Assembly (NCBI RefSeq): GCF_038502225.1
Contig: NC_091340.1
Span: 30,834,119 to 30,898,118 of the forward strand
Direction: 5' to 3'
DNA from: Cherax quadricarinatus
Taxonomy: Eukaryota; Arthropoda; Malacostraca; Decapoda; Parastacidae
Length of the DNA stretch: 64,000 nt
Positions 11,401-21,779 of the stretch are shown here, piece after piece (position 1 is the stretch's first letter; each line of letters starts with the position of its first letter). The position numbers were made by a program, and so were the translations under genes. The notes below the pieces were generated by a model. That model made no database searches. It was not told where the DNA came from and saw only the letters and a list, made by a program, of their open reading frames with translations.

Positions 11401-14296
11401 AGACTGAGGGCACTGTCTATCCTACGAAGACAGACTGAGGGCACTGTCTATCCTACGAAGCCAGGCTGAGGGCACTGTTTATCCTACGAAGACAGACTGA
11501 GGGCACTGTCTCTCCTACGAGGACAGACTGAGGGCACTGTCTATCCTACGAGGACAGACTGAGGGCACTGTCTATCCTACGAAGACAGACTGAGGGCACT
11601 GTCTATCCTAAGATGACAGACTGAGGGCACTGTCTCTCCTGCGAGGACAGACTGAGGGCACTGTCTCTCCTACGAAGACAGACTGAGGGCACTGTCTATC
11701 CTACGAAGACAGACTGAGGGCACTGTCTATCCTAGGAAGACAGAATGAGGGCACTGTCTCTCCTACGAAGACAGACTGAGGGCACTGTCTCTCCTACGAG
11801 GACAGAGTGAGGACACTGTCTATCCTACGAGGACAGACTGAGGGCACTGTCTCTCCTGCGAGGACGGACTGAGGGCACTGTCTCTCATACGAGGACGGAC
11901 TGAGGGCACTGTCTATCCTACGAAGACAGACTGAGAGCACTGTCTCTCCTACAAAGACAGACTGAGGGCACTGTCTATCCTACGAGGGCTGACTGAGGGC
12001 ACTGTCTCTCCTACGAGAACGGACTGAGAGCACTGTCTCTCCTACGAGGACAGACTGAGGGAACTCTCTCTCCTACGAGGACGGACTGATGGCACTGTCT
12101 CTCCTACGAGGACGCACTGACTGCACTGTCTCTCCTACGAGGACACACTGACTGCACTATCTCTCCTACGAGGACGGACTTATGGCACTGTCTCTCCTAC
12201 GAGGACGCACTGACTGCACTGTCTCTCCTACGAGGACAGACTGAGGGCACTGTCTCTCCTACGAGGACACACTGACTGCACTGTCTCTCCTACGAGGACA
12301 GACTGAGGGCACTGTCTCTCCTAAGAGGACAGACTGAGGGCACTGTCTATCCTACGAGGACAGACTGAGGGCACTGTCTATCCTACGAAGACAGACTGAG
12401 GGCACTGTCTATCCTAGGAAGACAGAATGAGGGCACTGTCTCTCCTACGAAGACAGACTGAGGGCACTGTCTCTCCTACGAGGACAGAGTGAGGACACTG
12501 TCTATCCTACGAGGACAGACTGAGGGCACTGTCTCTCCTGCGAGGACGGACTGAGGGCACTGTCTCTCATACGAGGACGGACTGAGGGCACTGTCTATCC
12601 TACGAAGACAGACTGAGAGCACTGTCTCTCCTACAAAGACAGACTGAGGGCACTGTCTATCCTACGAGGGCTGACTGAGGGCACTGTCTCTCCTACGAGA
12701 ACGGACTGAGAGCACTGTCTCTCCTACGAGGACAGACTGAGGGAACTCTCTCTCCTACGAGGACGGACTGATGGCACTGTCTCTCCTACGAGGACGCACT
12801 GACTGCACTGTCTCTCCTACGAGGACACACTGACTGCACTATCTCTCCTACGAGGACGGACTTATGGCACTGTCTCTCCTACGAGGACGCACTGACTGCA
12901 CTGTCTCTCCTACGAGGACAGACTGAGGGCACTGTCTCTCCTACGAGGACACACTGACTGCACTGTCTCTCCTACGAGGACAGACTGAGGGCACTGTCTC
13001 TCCTAAGAGGACAGACTGAGGGCACTGTCTATCCTACGAGGACAGACTGAGGGCACTGTCTATCCTACGAGGACAGACTGAGGGCACTCTCTATCCTACG
13101 AGGACAGACTGAGAGCACTGTCTATCCTACGAGGACTGACTGAGGGCACTGTCTATCCTACGAGGACAGACTGAGGGCACTGTCTATCCTACGAGGACAG
13201 ACTTAGGGCACTGTCTATCCTACGAGGATAGACTGAGGGTACTGTCTATCCTACGAGGATAGACTGAGGGCACTGTCTATCCTACGAGGATAGACTGAGG
13301 GCACTGTCTATCCTACGAGGACAGACTGAGGGCACTGTCTATCCTACGAGGACAGACTGAGGGCACTGTCTATCCTACGAGGACAGACTGAGGGTACTGT
13401 CTATCCTACGAGGATAGACTGAGGGCACTGTCTATCCTACGAGGACAGACTGAGGGAACTGTCTATCCTACGAGGACAGACTGAGGGCACTGTCTATCCT
13501 ACGAGGACAGACTGAGGGCACTGTCTCTCCTACGAGGACAGACTGAGGGTACTGTCTATCCTACGAGGACAGACTGAGGGTACTGTCTATCCTACGAGGA
13601 CAGACTGAGGGCACTGTCTATCCTACGAGGATAGACTGAGGGCACTGTCTATCCTACGAGGACAGACTGAGGGCACTGTCTATCCTACGAGGACAGACTG
13701 AGGGCACTGTCTATCCTACGAGGACAGACTGAGGGTACTGTCTATCCTACGAGGATAGACTGAGGGCACTGTCTATCCTACGAGGACAGACTGAGGGCAC
13801 TGTCTATCCTACGAGGACAGACTGAGGGCACTGTCTATCCTACGAGGACAGACTGAGGGCACTGTCTCTCCTACGAGGACAGACTGAGGGTACTGTCTAT
13901 CCTACGAGGACAGACTGAGGGTACTGTCTATCCTACGAGGACAGACTGAGGGCACTGTCTATCCTACGAGGATAGACTGAGGGCACTGTCTATCGTACGA
14001 GGACAGACTGAGGGTACTGTCTACCCTACGAGGATAGACTGAGGGTACTGTCTATCCTACGAGGACAGACTGAGGGTACTGTCTATCCTACGAGGATAGA
14101 CTGAGGGCACTGTCTATCCTACGAGGACAGACTGAGGGCACTGTCTATCCTACGAGGATAGACTGAGGGCACTGTCTATCCTACGAGGACAGACTGAGGG
14201 TACTGTCTATCCTACGAGGATAGACTGAGAGCACTGTCTATCCTACGAGGACAGACTGAGGGTACTGTCTATCCTACGAGGATAGACTAAGGACAT
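8474..14296. repeat. 31-bp minisatellite derived from RT coding sequence, about 188 copies
   Basis: The unit is TCCTACGAGGACAGACTGAG plus GGCACTGTCTA (31 bp). In frame it begins S-Y-E-D-R-L-R-A-L, the RT motif seen as SYEERLREI at 25447 and 47186 in this window. The right end passes without a break into RT coding sequence (TCCTACGAGGATAGACTAAG, then NLHSVERR). Variants (GAAGAC, GGACGG, GACGCACTGACTG, CCTGCGAGG, GAGGTTAG) mark internal duplications. Units near the left edge carry CCGAGG instead of CTGAGG. Confidence 0.95.
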
Positions 14297-14640
14297 TGAA
14301 TCTGCACTCTGTAGAAAGGCGTTGAATTAGGGACGATATGATTGAGATGTGTAAATGGTAGACAGGATTAAATAAATCGCTTGAAAATAACGTGTTTGAA
14401 CTATCTAACCAAGACAGGACTAACAGCAGTGAGTTCAAGTTGGAAAAATTTTGATTTAGAAAGGATATAGGAAAGCATTGGTTTGGTAATAGAGTTGTGG
14501 ATGAGTGGAACAAACTCCCGAATAGCGTTGTTGAAGCTAAAACCTTGTGTAGCTTAGAAACGGCTTAGACAATTACATGAGTGGGTTTGAGTTCGACCTG
14601 CCTAGCATGAGCCATTAGACTTTCAGCAATGCTCCTTCCT
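14291..14640 (+). pseudogene. RT C-terminus (family 3), segment downstream of the 31-bp array
   Basis: One frame runs on from the last satellite unit: SYEDRLRTLNLHSVERR, stop, IRDDMIEMCKW, stop, TGLNKSLENNVFEL, then KDIGKHWFGNRVVDEWNKLP and NSVVEAKTLCSLETA, stop. It aligns with the C-terminal part of the intact RT (EDRRDRGDMITTYKI; KYFFSHRVVRKWNSLG; SIHSFKQRYD). At least three stop codons show it is dead. The following text CGACCTGCCTAGCATGAGCC matches the tail at 61080-61130. This is a CR1/jockey-type element of a lineage different from the AC-targeting one. Confidence 0.85.
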
Positions 14641-14810
14641 TCTTAGGTTATTGTGTCAACTAGGACTCTAGTGAACTATTCAGCAGTATACATGAGTAGC
14701 TGACCAGCCAGGTTGTGGTTCCTTCGTTGGATTGTGTGAGACCAGCAAAAACAGCCTGGTTGATCAGGCTTTGATCCACCGTATTACACACACAGGTAAA
14801 GTCCTGTGGC
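14640..14810 (+). mobile_element. Retroelement 3' tail fragment
   Basis: AGCTGACCAGCCAGGTTGTG, then ACAGCCTGGTTGATCAGGC and a TTGATCC end. The same string occurs at 27245-27330 on the plus strand and inverted at 63300-63420, where it follows directly on an RT C-terminus. It is therefore a tail of family 2 rather than a gene. Confidence 0.65.
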
Positions 14811-15224
14811 CTGCACACTTGGCTGTAGCACAATAACCAAGGTAGGAATGTGGAACGAGCACAAATCAGCAGTGAGTATATACTCACGTATACTTTTCCT
14901 TCACCAAAACATTATCCAAGTATATATACAGTGTATATACTGTGTATATACACCAGATTTAAATGGTTATAATCATGGCCATAATTTTTAAAGGAGCAGA
15001 CCGATAAGCTTCAGCTGCGGATCATCATATGATTAAGACCAGCATCAGGAAACACTTGTACTGTTTCCTGACAAACCTTACCTAACCTAACTATGTACAA
15101 AGCAAGTTCGGCAAGCAAGAGACACAGTGAGAACTGTGAGCAACCAGACTTAATTAAGATAGGATTTCGTTCGGATTTTTAACCCAGGAGGGTTAGCCAC
15201 CCAAGATAATCCAAGAAAGTCAGT
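14811..15224. other. Intergenic DNA with a dispersed repeat
   Basis: 14811-14985 holds only AT-rich palindromic TATATAC stretches (14920-14955). From 14990 to about 15085 a dispersed repeat appears: AGCAGACCGATAAGC, then GGAAACACTTGTACTGTTTC, CTGACAAACC and TTACCTAACCTAAC. A related copy is at 50125-50235. 15090-15224 shows nothing I can name. Confidence 0.5.
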
Positions 15225-15450
15225 GCGTCATCGAGGACTGTCTAACTTATTTCCATTGGGGTCCTCAATCTTGTCCCCCAGGATGCCACCCACACCAGCT
15301 GACCAACACCCAAGTACCTATTTGCTGCTAGGTGAACAGGACAACAGGTGTAAGGAAACGCGTCGAAATGTTTTCACCCCGTGCGGAATCGAACCCGAGC
15401 CCTCCGCGTGTGAAGCGGGAGCTTTGCCAGCCAGGCCACGGGGTCACCCA
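15225..15450 (-). mobile_element. tRNA-derived SINE copy
   Basis: On the minus strand the 5' part (15443 down to 15377) looks like a tRNA: GCCCCGTG/CACGGGG acceptor ends, an A box TGGCCTGGCTGG, a TTCACAC anticodon loop (CAC, Val-like) and a perfect B box GGGTTCGATTCC. The body follows with ACACCTGTTGTCCTGTTCAC, CTAGCAGC, AAATAGGTACTTGGGTG and GGCATCCTGGGGGACA. The same body, with internal 57-bp expansions, is found at 40567-41085 and 41395-41960. RNA polymerase III promoter function is inferred from the A and B boxes. Confidence 0.8.
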
Positions 15451-15521
15451 TGGCCTGGCAGTGTTCTGCCAGTGTTGCTTCACGAGTCCCAGACATCCCT
15501 TCAAAACACTGACGAACTTCC

Positions 15522-15731
15522 TGGTCATGGACTGGGTCGTGGACTGGGTCATGGACTGGGTCATGGACTGGGTCATGGACTGGGTCATGGACTTGGTCGT
15601 GGACTGGGTCATGGACTGGGTCATGGACTTGGTCAAGGACTGGGTCGTGGACTGGGTCATGGACTGGGTCATGGACTGGGTCATGGACTTGGTCATGGAC
15701 TGGGTCATGGACTGGGTCATGGACTGGGTCC
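15522..15731. repeat. 12-bp minisatellite (GACTGGGTCATG)
   Basis: About 17 copies, with GTCGTG and CTTGGTC variants. The period is a multiple of three, which keeps several frames open on both strands (DWVM, GLGH, DPVH repeats). These frames have no other coding support. Confidence 0.95.
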
Positions 15732-15769
15732 CGGGGATGTTGGTCCCCGGACCACGTTCCAGGTATACT

Positions 15770-17691
15770 GTAGGTATCCCTGCTATATGGGGTATATAGG
15801 AGTGAATATCCCTGCCACATGGGAGACAGGTATAAAGGAGTGTAAATTAATGCTATATTTGGGTATAGGAGTGTATATCCCTCATATAAGGGTATATATT
15901 AGTGAATAGCGTTGATAAAGGGGTACATAAGGGACATGTAATTGTGTATCCCTTTCATGTGGGGATATACGAATGTAAATCCCTACTATGTGGAGAAATT
16001 AACAATTGCACTCATACGAGTGTACATTCACGCTATATGGGGTATAAACGAGTTAATATCCCTGCTATATAGAGTATATGTGAGTTAATATCCCTACTAT
16101 ACAAAGTATATACGAGTGAATATCCCTGTTAAATAGAGTATAAACGAGTGAATATTTCTGTTATATACAGTTAATATGAGTGGTTATCCCTGATATATGA
16201 GGCATATACGAGTGAATATTCTTGCTATTTAGGGGATATACAAGTGAATATTCCTCCTATATGGTGTATATACGAGTGAATATTCCTGCTTTATAAGGAA
16301 CATGCGATTCAATATTCATGACATATAGGGTGAATATCCCTGCTATATAGGATGAATAAGAGTGAATATCACTGCTATATGGGTATGTATTAGTGAATAT
16401 CCCTGGTGTATGGGGTATATATACAAACATATATCCCTGGTATATGAGGGCGTATATACGAGCATATATCCCCGGTGTATGGGGATGTATATACAGCGTA
16501 TATCCCTGGTGTACGGGATGTATATACAGCGTATATCCCTGGTGTATGGGGATGTATATACAGCGTATATCCCTGGTGTATGGGGGTGTATATACAGCGT
16601 ATATCCCTGGTGTATGGGGTGAATATACAGTGTATATGCCTGGTGTATAGGGATGCATATACAGCGTATATACCTGGTGTAAGGGGTGTATATACAGCGT
16701 ATATCTCTGGTGTATAGGGATGTATATACAGCGTATATACCTGGTGTATTGAGGTGTATATACAGCGTATATCCCTGGTGTATGGGGTGTATATACAGCG
16801 TATATCCCTGGTGTATCGGAGAGTATATACAGCTTATATCCCTGGTGTATGGGGATGTATATACAGCGTATATCCCTGGTGTATGGGGGTGTATATACAG
16901 CGTATATCCCTGGTGTATAGGGATGTATATACAGCGTATATACCTGGTGAATGGGGGTGTATATACAGCGTATATCCCTGGTGTATAGGGATGTATATAC
17001 AGCGTATATACCTGGTGTATGGAGGTGTATATACAGCGTATATCCCTGGTGAATGGGGTGTATATACAGCGTATATCCCTTGTGTATCGGGGTGTATATA
17101 CAGCGTATATCCCTGGTGTATGGGGGTGTATATACGAGCGTATATCCCTGGTGTATGGGGGTATATACACAGCGTATATACCTGGTGTATGAAGGTGTAT
17201 ATACGAGCGTATATCCCTGGTGTTTAGGGTGTATATACAGCATATATCCCTGGTGTATGGGATGTATATACAGTGTATATGCCTGGTGTATAGGGATCCA
17301 TATACAGCGTATATACCTGGTGTATGTGGATGTATATACAGCTTATATCCCTGGTGTATAGGGATGTATATACAGCGTATATACCTGGTGTATGGAGGTG
17401 TATATACAGCGTATATCCCTGGTGTATGGGGTGTATATACAGCGTATATCCCTGGTGTATGGGGTGTATATACAGCATATATCCCTGGTGTATGGGGATG
17501 TATATAAGAGCGTATATCCCTGGTGTATGGGGGTGTATATACAGCGTATATCCCTGGTGTATGGGGGTGTATATACAGCGTATATCCCTGGTGTATGGGG
17601 GTGTATATACAGCGTATATCCCTGGTGTATGGGGGTGTATATACAGCGTATATCCCTGGTGTATGGGGGTGTATATACAGCGTATATACAT
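15770..17691. repeat. 34-bp minisatellite with a degenerate left half
   Basis: From about 16390 the unit is TGTATATACAGCGTATATCC followed by CTGGTGTATGGGGG, 34 bp, nearly exact at 17530-17690. From 15770 to 16390 only a decayed form (GAGTGAATATCCCTGCTATAT with variable spacing) is visible. Homogeneity rises toward the right edge, which ends sharply beside the gene promoter. Open frames (IYSVYPWCMG and IHQGYTLYIHP types) follow from the periodicity. Confidence 0.92.
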
Positions 17692-17743
17692 AGAGTGGCA
17701 ACCTGGTATGGTTCAATAGAGAGCGGCCATGTTGGCTAAGATC

Positions 17744-17777
17744 TCAGTGTGCGTGTGACCGTGGTGGGGGGAGGATA
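17744..17777 (+). promoter_or_regulatory. Candidate core promoter: initiator plus downstream promoter element
   Basis: TCAGT at 17744-17748 fits the arthropod initiator core with A+1 at 17746. GGATA at 17773-17777 then lies at exactly +28 to +32 and fits the DPE consensus RGWYV. No TATA box is seen upstream, where the 34-bp satellite ends at about 17691. The location is inference: both motifs are short, but their spacing is the canonical one and they precede a plausible first exon. Confidence 0.45.
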
Positions 17778-18047
17778 CACCGCGCCGCTGCTCTTCAACC
17801 CTCAGAGAGCCGCTCCATCCGGGCTCACAGAGCTTAATTTGGCAGAGCTATCACGGGGAAACAGCGACAGCTGTCAAGGGGGGAGGGAGGTGCTGTCTGT
17901 GTGCGTCTGTCGAGTGCCTTCCCCCCGTCGGTGATTGTGATATTTCAACTTCCACAAATCGATTTTTTTTATGCGTTGTGAGTGAAAATGAAGTGTTTTG
18001 GTGACTAGGTGTAGCTAGGTGCTTCCCTAGGTGCCTAGCTAGGTGCC
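17746..18047 (+). other. Candidate 5' UTR of the secreted-protein gene
   Basis: About 300 bp of non-repetitive DNA, with a GC-rich, CpG-containing first half (17755-17930) that stands out from its surroundings. Two short upstream ORFs precede the main start: ATGCGTTGTGAGTGA at 17971-17985 and a 7-codon ORF at 17988-18008. The last 50 bp repeat CTAGGTG five times, and the same heptamer is the core of the intron minisatellite. Confidence 0.5.
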
Positions 18048-18117
18048 ATGAGGCCTGCGGTGTTGTGTGTGCTACTGGCCATAGGAATAACCTACCCTTC
18101 AAGCACGTCCAGCTACG
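18048..18117 (+). CDS. First coding exon of a secreted or membrane protein (signal peptide), phase-1 intron follows
   Basis: ATG at 18048 sits in a fair Kozak context (GTGCCATGA). An in-frame TAG at 18036-18038 excludes an upstream extension. Twenty-three codons plus one base follow. The N-terminus MRPAVLCVLLAIGIT has a positive residue and a hydrophobic core, then a small polar stretch (YPSSTSSY) suited to signal-peptidase cleavage. It ends at a consensus donor, ACG|GTAAGTAG, with the intron starting at 18118. A phase-1 intron just after a signal peptide is common in secreted and receptor proteins (family knowledge). It is the only unit here with start context, codon content, splice site and upstream promoter features together. 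The rest of the gene is not identified: downstream exons lie beyond this window or are hidden in it. No function can be assigned from 23 residues. Confidence 0.6.
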
Positions 18118-18129
18118 GTAAGTAGTAAC

Positions 18130-20870
18130 GTGTTGTGGCACACAGGTGCGTGTGTTGTGGCACCTAGGTGCGTGTGTTGTGGCACCTAGGTGCGTGTGTT
18201 GTGGCACCCAGGTGCGTGTGTTGTGGCACCCAGGTGCGTGTGTTGTGGCACCTAGGTGCGTGTGTTGTGACACCTAGGTGCGTGTGTTGTGGCACCCAGG
18301 TGCGTGTGTTGTGCCACCTAGGTGCGTGTGTTGTGGCAGCTAGGTGCGTGTTGTGGCATCTAGGTGTGTGTTGTGGCACCTAGGTGCGTGTGTTGGGGAC
18401 CTAGGTGCGTGTGTTATGGCACCTAGGTGCGTGTGTTGCGGCATTTAGGTGCGTGTGTTGTGGCACCTAGGTGTGTGTGTTGTGGCACCTAGGTGTGTGT
18501 TGTGGCACCTAGGTGCGTGTGTTGGGGACCTAGGTGCGTGTGTTGTGGCACCTATGTGCTTGTGTTGTGGCACCTAGGTGCGTGTGTTGGGGCACCTAGG
18601 TGTGTGTTGGGGGACCTAGGTGCGTGTGTTATGGCACCTAGGTGCGTGTGTTGTGGCATTTAGGTGCGTGTGTTGTGGCACCTAGGTGCATGTGTTGTGG
18701 CACCTAGGTGCGTGTGTTGTGGCATTTAGGTGCGTGTGTTGTGACACCTATGCGTGTGTGTTGTGGCGCCTAGGTGCGTGTGTTGGGGACTTAGGTGCGT
18801 ATTGTGGCACCTAGGTGCGTGTGTTGTGGCATTTAGGTGTGTGTTGTGGCACCTAGGTTCGTGTGTTGTGGCACCTAGGTGCGTGTGTTGTGGCACCTAG
18901 GTGCGTGTGATGGGGCACCTAGGTGCGTGTGTTGTGGCACCTAGGTGCGTGTGTTGGGGCACCTAGGTGCGTGTGTTGGGGGAACCTAGGTGCGTGTATT
19001 GTGGCATCTAGAGACCTCTGTTGTGACACCTATGTGCGTGTGTTGTGGCACCTCGGTACCTGTTTTGTGGCACCTAGGTGCATGTGCTGTGACACTTAGG
19101 TGCTGTTTTGTAGCACCTAAGTACCTGTAGCACCAGGTAACCAGGTGTTGTGACACCTTGGTGCTGTGTTATGGCTCCTAGGTGCCTGTTTTGCGACACC
19201 TAGGTGGCTGTGTTGTTGCACCTGGGTGCTGTGTTTTGGCACCTATCTGATGTGTTACACCTAGGTACCTGTGTTGTGGCACGAAGGTGCCTCTGTTGAG
19301 GCACATAGGTGCTATCATGGAAGTAGCATGTTGTTTGTATGGGAGACCTAGGTGCTATATAGAGATCCTTTGCTGAGGCATCTAGGTGCTGTGTTGCGGC
19401 ACCTAGGGGCTGTTTTGAGGCCTATGTGCTGTATGAGAGGTAGCATTTTGTCTGTGCGAGAGACGTAGGTGTTTTAAGGCACCAAGGTGCTGTATTAAGG
19501 CACCTAGGTCCTGTATTTAAGCACCTAGGTCTTGTGTTGAGGCACCTAGGTGCTTAATTGAGATCTGGGTCCTGTGTAGAGGCACCTAGGAGCTGGGTTT
19601 AGGCATTTAGGTACTCTCTTGAGGCACCTAGGTCCTGTTTTTATGCACAGAAGAGCTCTGTTGAGGGAAGTAGCGTAGTGTTTGTGCAAGAGACGTAGGT
19701 GCTGTGTTAATGCACCTAGGTGTTCTGTTGAGGAACATATTTGCGTTGATAGTCGTAGGTGCTATTTTTAGGCCCTTAGGTGGTGCTGAAAGACGTAGGT
19801 GCTATATTGAGCGACTTAGGTGCTATGATGAGGCACGTGGGTGCTGTTTGGTGGAACGTATGTGTTCTCACGTGTGCTGTAATATCACATAGGTGTCATC
19901 GGGTGTACTGTAACATCCCATAGGTGTTATCGGGTTGCTGTAATATCACATAGGTGTTGTCGAGTGTATTGTAACTTCACATAGGTGTTATGTTGTAACA
20001 ACACTTAAGTTTTAACAAGTGTATTGTAACATAATGTACTAGGTGTTATCTGGTGTGTTGTAGAATCACATAGGTGTTAGTTGTTGTGATATCACATAGG
20101 AGTTTGCGAGTGCATTGTAACATCACATTGGTGTTATCTGGTGTGTTTTATCATCACATAGGTGTCATCTGGTGTGTTATAGCATCAGTTAGGTGTTATG
20201 TGGTGTGTTGTAGCATCACATAGGTGTTATCGAGTGTGTTGTAACATCACATAGGTGTCATCTGGTGTGTTATAGCATCAGTTAGGTGGTATCTGGTGTG
20301 TTGTAGCATCACTTAGGTGTTACATGGTGTGTTATCGCAACGCATAGGTGTTATCCGGTGTTTTGCAGCATCACATAGGTGTTATCTGGTGTGTTGTAGC
20401 ATTACGTGTACTTCTTAGCCTTACGTAGGTGTTATCATGTGTATTACCACATATGCTACGTAGAGGGACACAGGTGCCATAACCTGTGTTGTAGCATCAT
20501 TTGTGCTATGAGCCATAGGTGTTCATATGTCATTGCATCAGGTAACGAGACATAGGTGTTCTAATGTTTGCTACACAGTGACACATAGGCATTTTCACGT
20601 GTGCTACATAGTGTTACATAGGTGTTTTCACGTCTGCTATGTAGCACATAGGTGCTCTCACATGTGCTGTGTAGTATCACATAGGTGCTCTCACGTGTGC
20701 GATGTTGCATCGCATAGGTGCTTTCATGTGTGCTATGTAGCATTTAGGTGCTCATGTGTGCTATGTTGCGTCACCTAGGTGCTCTCATGTGCGTTGTTGC
20801 ATCACATAGATGCTTTCATGTGTACTGTGTAGCGTCACATATGTGCTCTTATGTGCTGCAGCATAACATA
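18130..20870. repeat. 22-bp minisatellite and its decayed derivatives, within the presumed intron 1
   Basis: At 18130-19010 the unit is GTGTTGTGGCACCTAGGTGC plus GT. From 19010 to 19860 only CACCTAGGTGCTGT-type fragments survive. From 19870 to 20450 a roughly 31-bp form built on CACATAGGTGTTATCTGGTG takes over, and 20500-20870 has a TCACATAGGTGCTCTCA form. All share the palindromic core CCTAGG or CATAGGTG. Clean units near the exon and worn ones away from it suggest stepwise growth. Confidence 0.85.
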
Positions 20871-20879
20871 TGCTGTGTG

Positions 20880-21520
20880 CTTCACTTCTGTACTCGCAAG
20901 GCCGTGTTTGTCCTCAAATCTTGTACTCTGAGTGTAACTTAATGTTTAAATTCTTGTTTTGTACTCTAAAAGGACGTGTTTTGAAATCAAAAGTTCTTTC
21001 GTACTCTAAAAGTTCTGTTTTGTACATTGAATGTCATGCTAGTACTCAAATGTACTCAGAGCGTAACCTTATGTTCAGACTCCAGCAAAACACTTCGGAT
21101 TTTGTACTCTCAAAATATGTTCAAATGGCAAATCTTGTACTCGCAAGCTGTTTGTACTCCAGATTTTGTGCTATAACTCTAATCTTGTGTTCAGACAGTT
21201 TTTTTTTCGTCAGTTTGTCCTGTACTCTTAAGCATAGGCATATGTTTAGACTCGAGATTTTGTACTCGCTGTATGACGTTTGTACTCGCGTTTAGCGCAG
21301 TGACCACATCCAAGTGTTCGAAATAGCAGTTTTGTACTCGGTAGCATGTGTTTGTTCGTAGGTACTCGCATTATGTACTCGCAAACCCGTATCTGTATTC
21401 AAACCTAATTTCTAAACTCCAGTGTTGTACTCTCAGTTGTGTGTGTACTCAGTTCTGCTCTGAGTGTAATCTAAGTTTCGGAATCTGAAATTTAATTTTG
21501 TACTCTGATGTACTCTACTT
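20880..21520. repeat. Highly degenerate repeat built on TGTACTC
   Basis: The heptamer TGTACTC, often as TTTTGTACTCTNAAA or TGTACTCGCAAG, recurs about twenty times in 640 bp at irregular spacing. It probably is a fossil tandem array of roughly 20-30-bp units. Open frames here are not gene-like. Confidence 0.6.
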
Positions 21521-21524
21521 GTAG

Positions 21525-21779
21525 GTCTCCCCTTCCTGTCACAGTCGGTATTTCACTGTGGCTGTGAAAGATGGGGAATTTGAGCCTATGATGAAGATGG
21601 AGAGATGGGTATCTTGGTAGGCCTACTGGCCTATGCTAGACAGGTCCACCCAGGGCTTGGTGATCTCACATCAAATTTACCAGGTTGTGGAGGAAATCTT
21701 ATAGGCCTGCTTAGGGCCTGTTAGGACGGTAGTATCATTTACCTGTACCTTTGATGAGTTCCGAGTGTTTTTCTAACAG
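21525..21779 (-). mobile_element. Probable 3'-tail debris of a retroelement
   Basis: On the minus strand the text at 21615-21650 reads GGACCTGTCTAGCATAGGCC then AGTAGGCCTA, close to the tail GACCTGCCTAGTATGGGCC at 61080-61100. The AACTCATCAAAGGTACAGG piece near 21745-21765 recurs at 63233-63250 and 50285. The remainder is unassigned. An alternative reading as exon 2 of the gene at 18048 is discussed under findings. Confidence 0.4.

Noticed and set aside
15377..15443. Functional tRNA-Val gene
   Set aside because: A and B boxes and a CAC loop are present, but the sequence continues into a SINE body and there is no terminator (T run) after the acceptor end. Better read as a SINE head.
15223..15909. 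Open frames GLGHGLGH, DWVMDWVM and DPVHDPVH
   Set aside because: They come from a 12-bp array joined to a SINE; no independent support.
16257..17739. Open frames IYSVYPWCMG / IHQGYTLYIHP
   Set aside because: Periodic translation of the 34-bp array (102 bp for three units) on both strands, without coding evidence.
17749..17934. 61-codon open frame in the 5' UTR region
   Set aside because: It starts with GTG, not ATG, and precedes a better start with a signal peptide. GC-rich UTR explains the lack of stops.
20527..21295. Cysteine-rich small ORFs (HVCYVAHRCSH type)
   Set aside because: They are translations of the decayed TCACATAGGTGCT repeat and of the TGTACTC repeat, shared by several frames.
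21545..21618. Exon-like open segment RYFTVAVKDGEFEPMMKMERW on the plus strand
   Set aside because: It has a good pyrimidine tract (CTCCCCTTCCTGTCACAG) before it, but its frame is out of phase with exon 1, and the neighbouring text matches retroelement tails on the minus strand.
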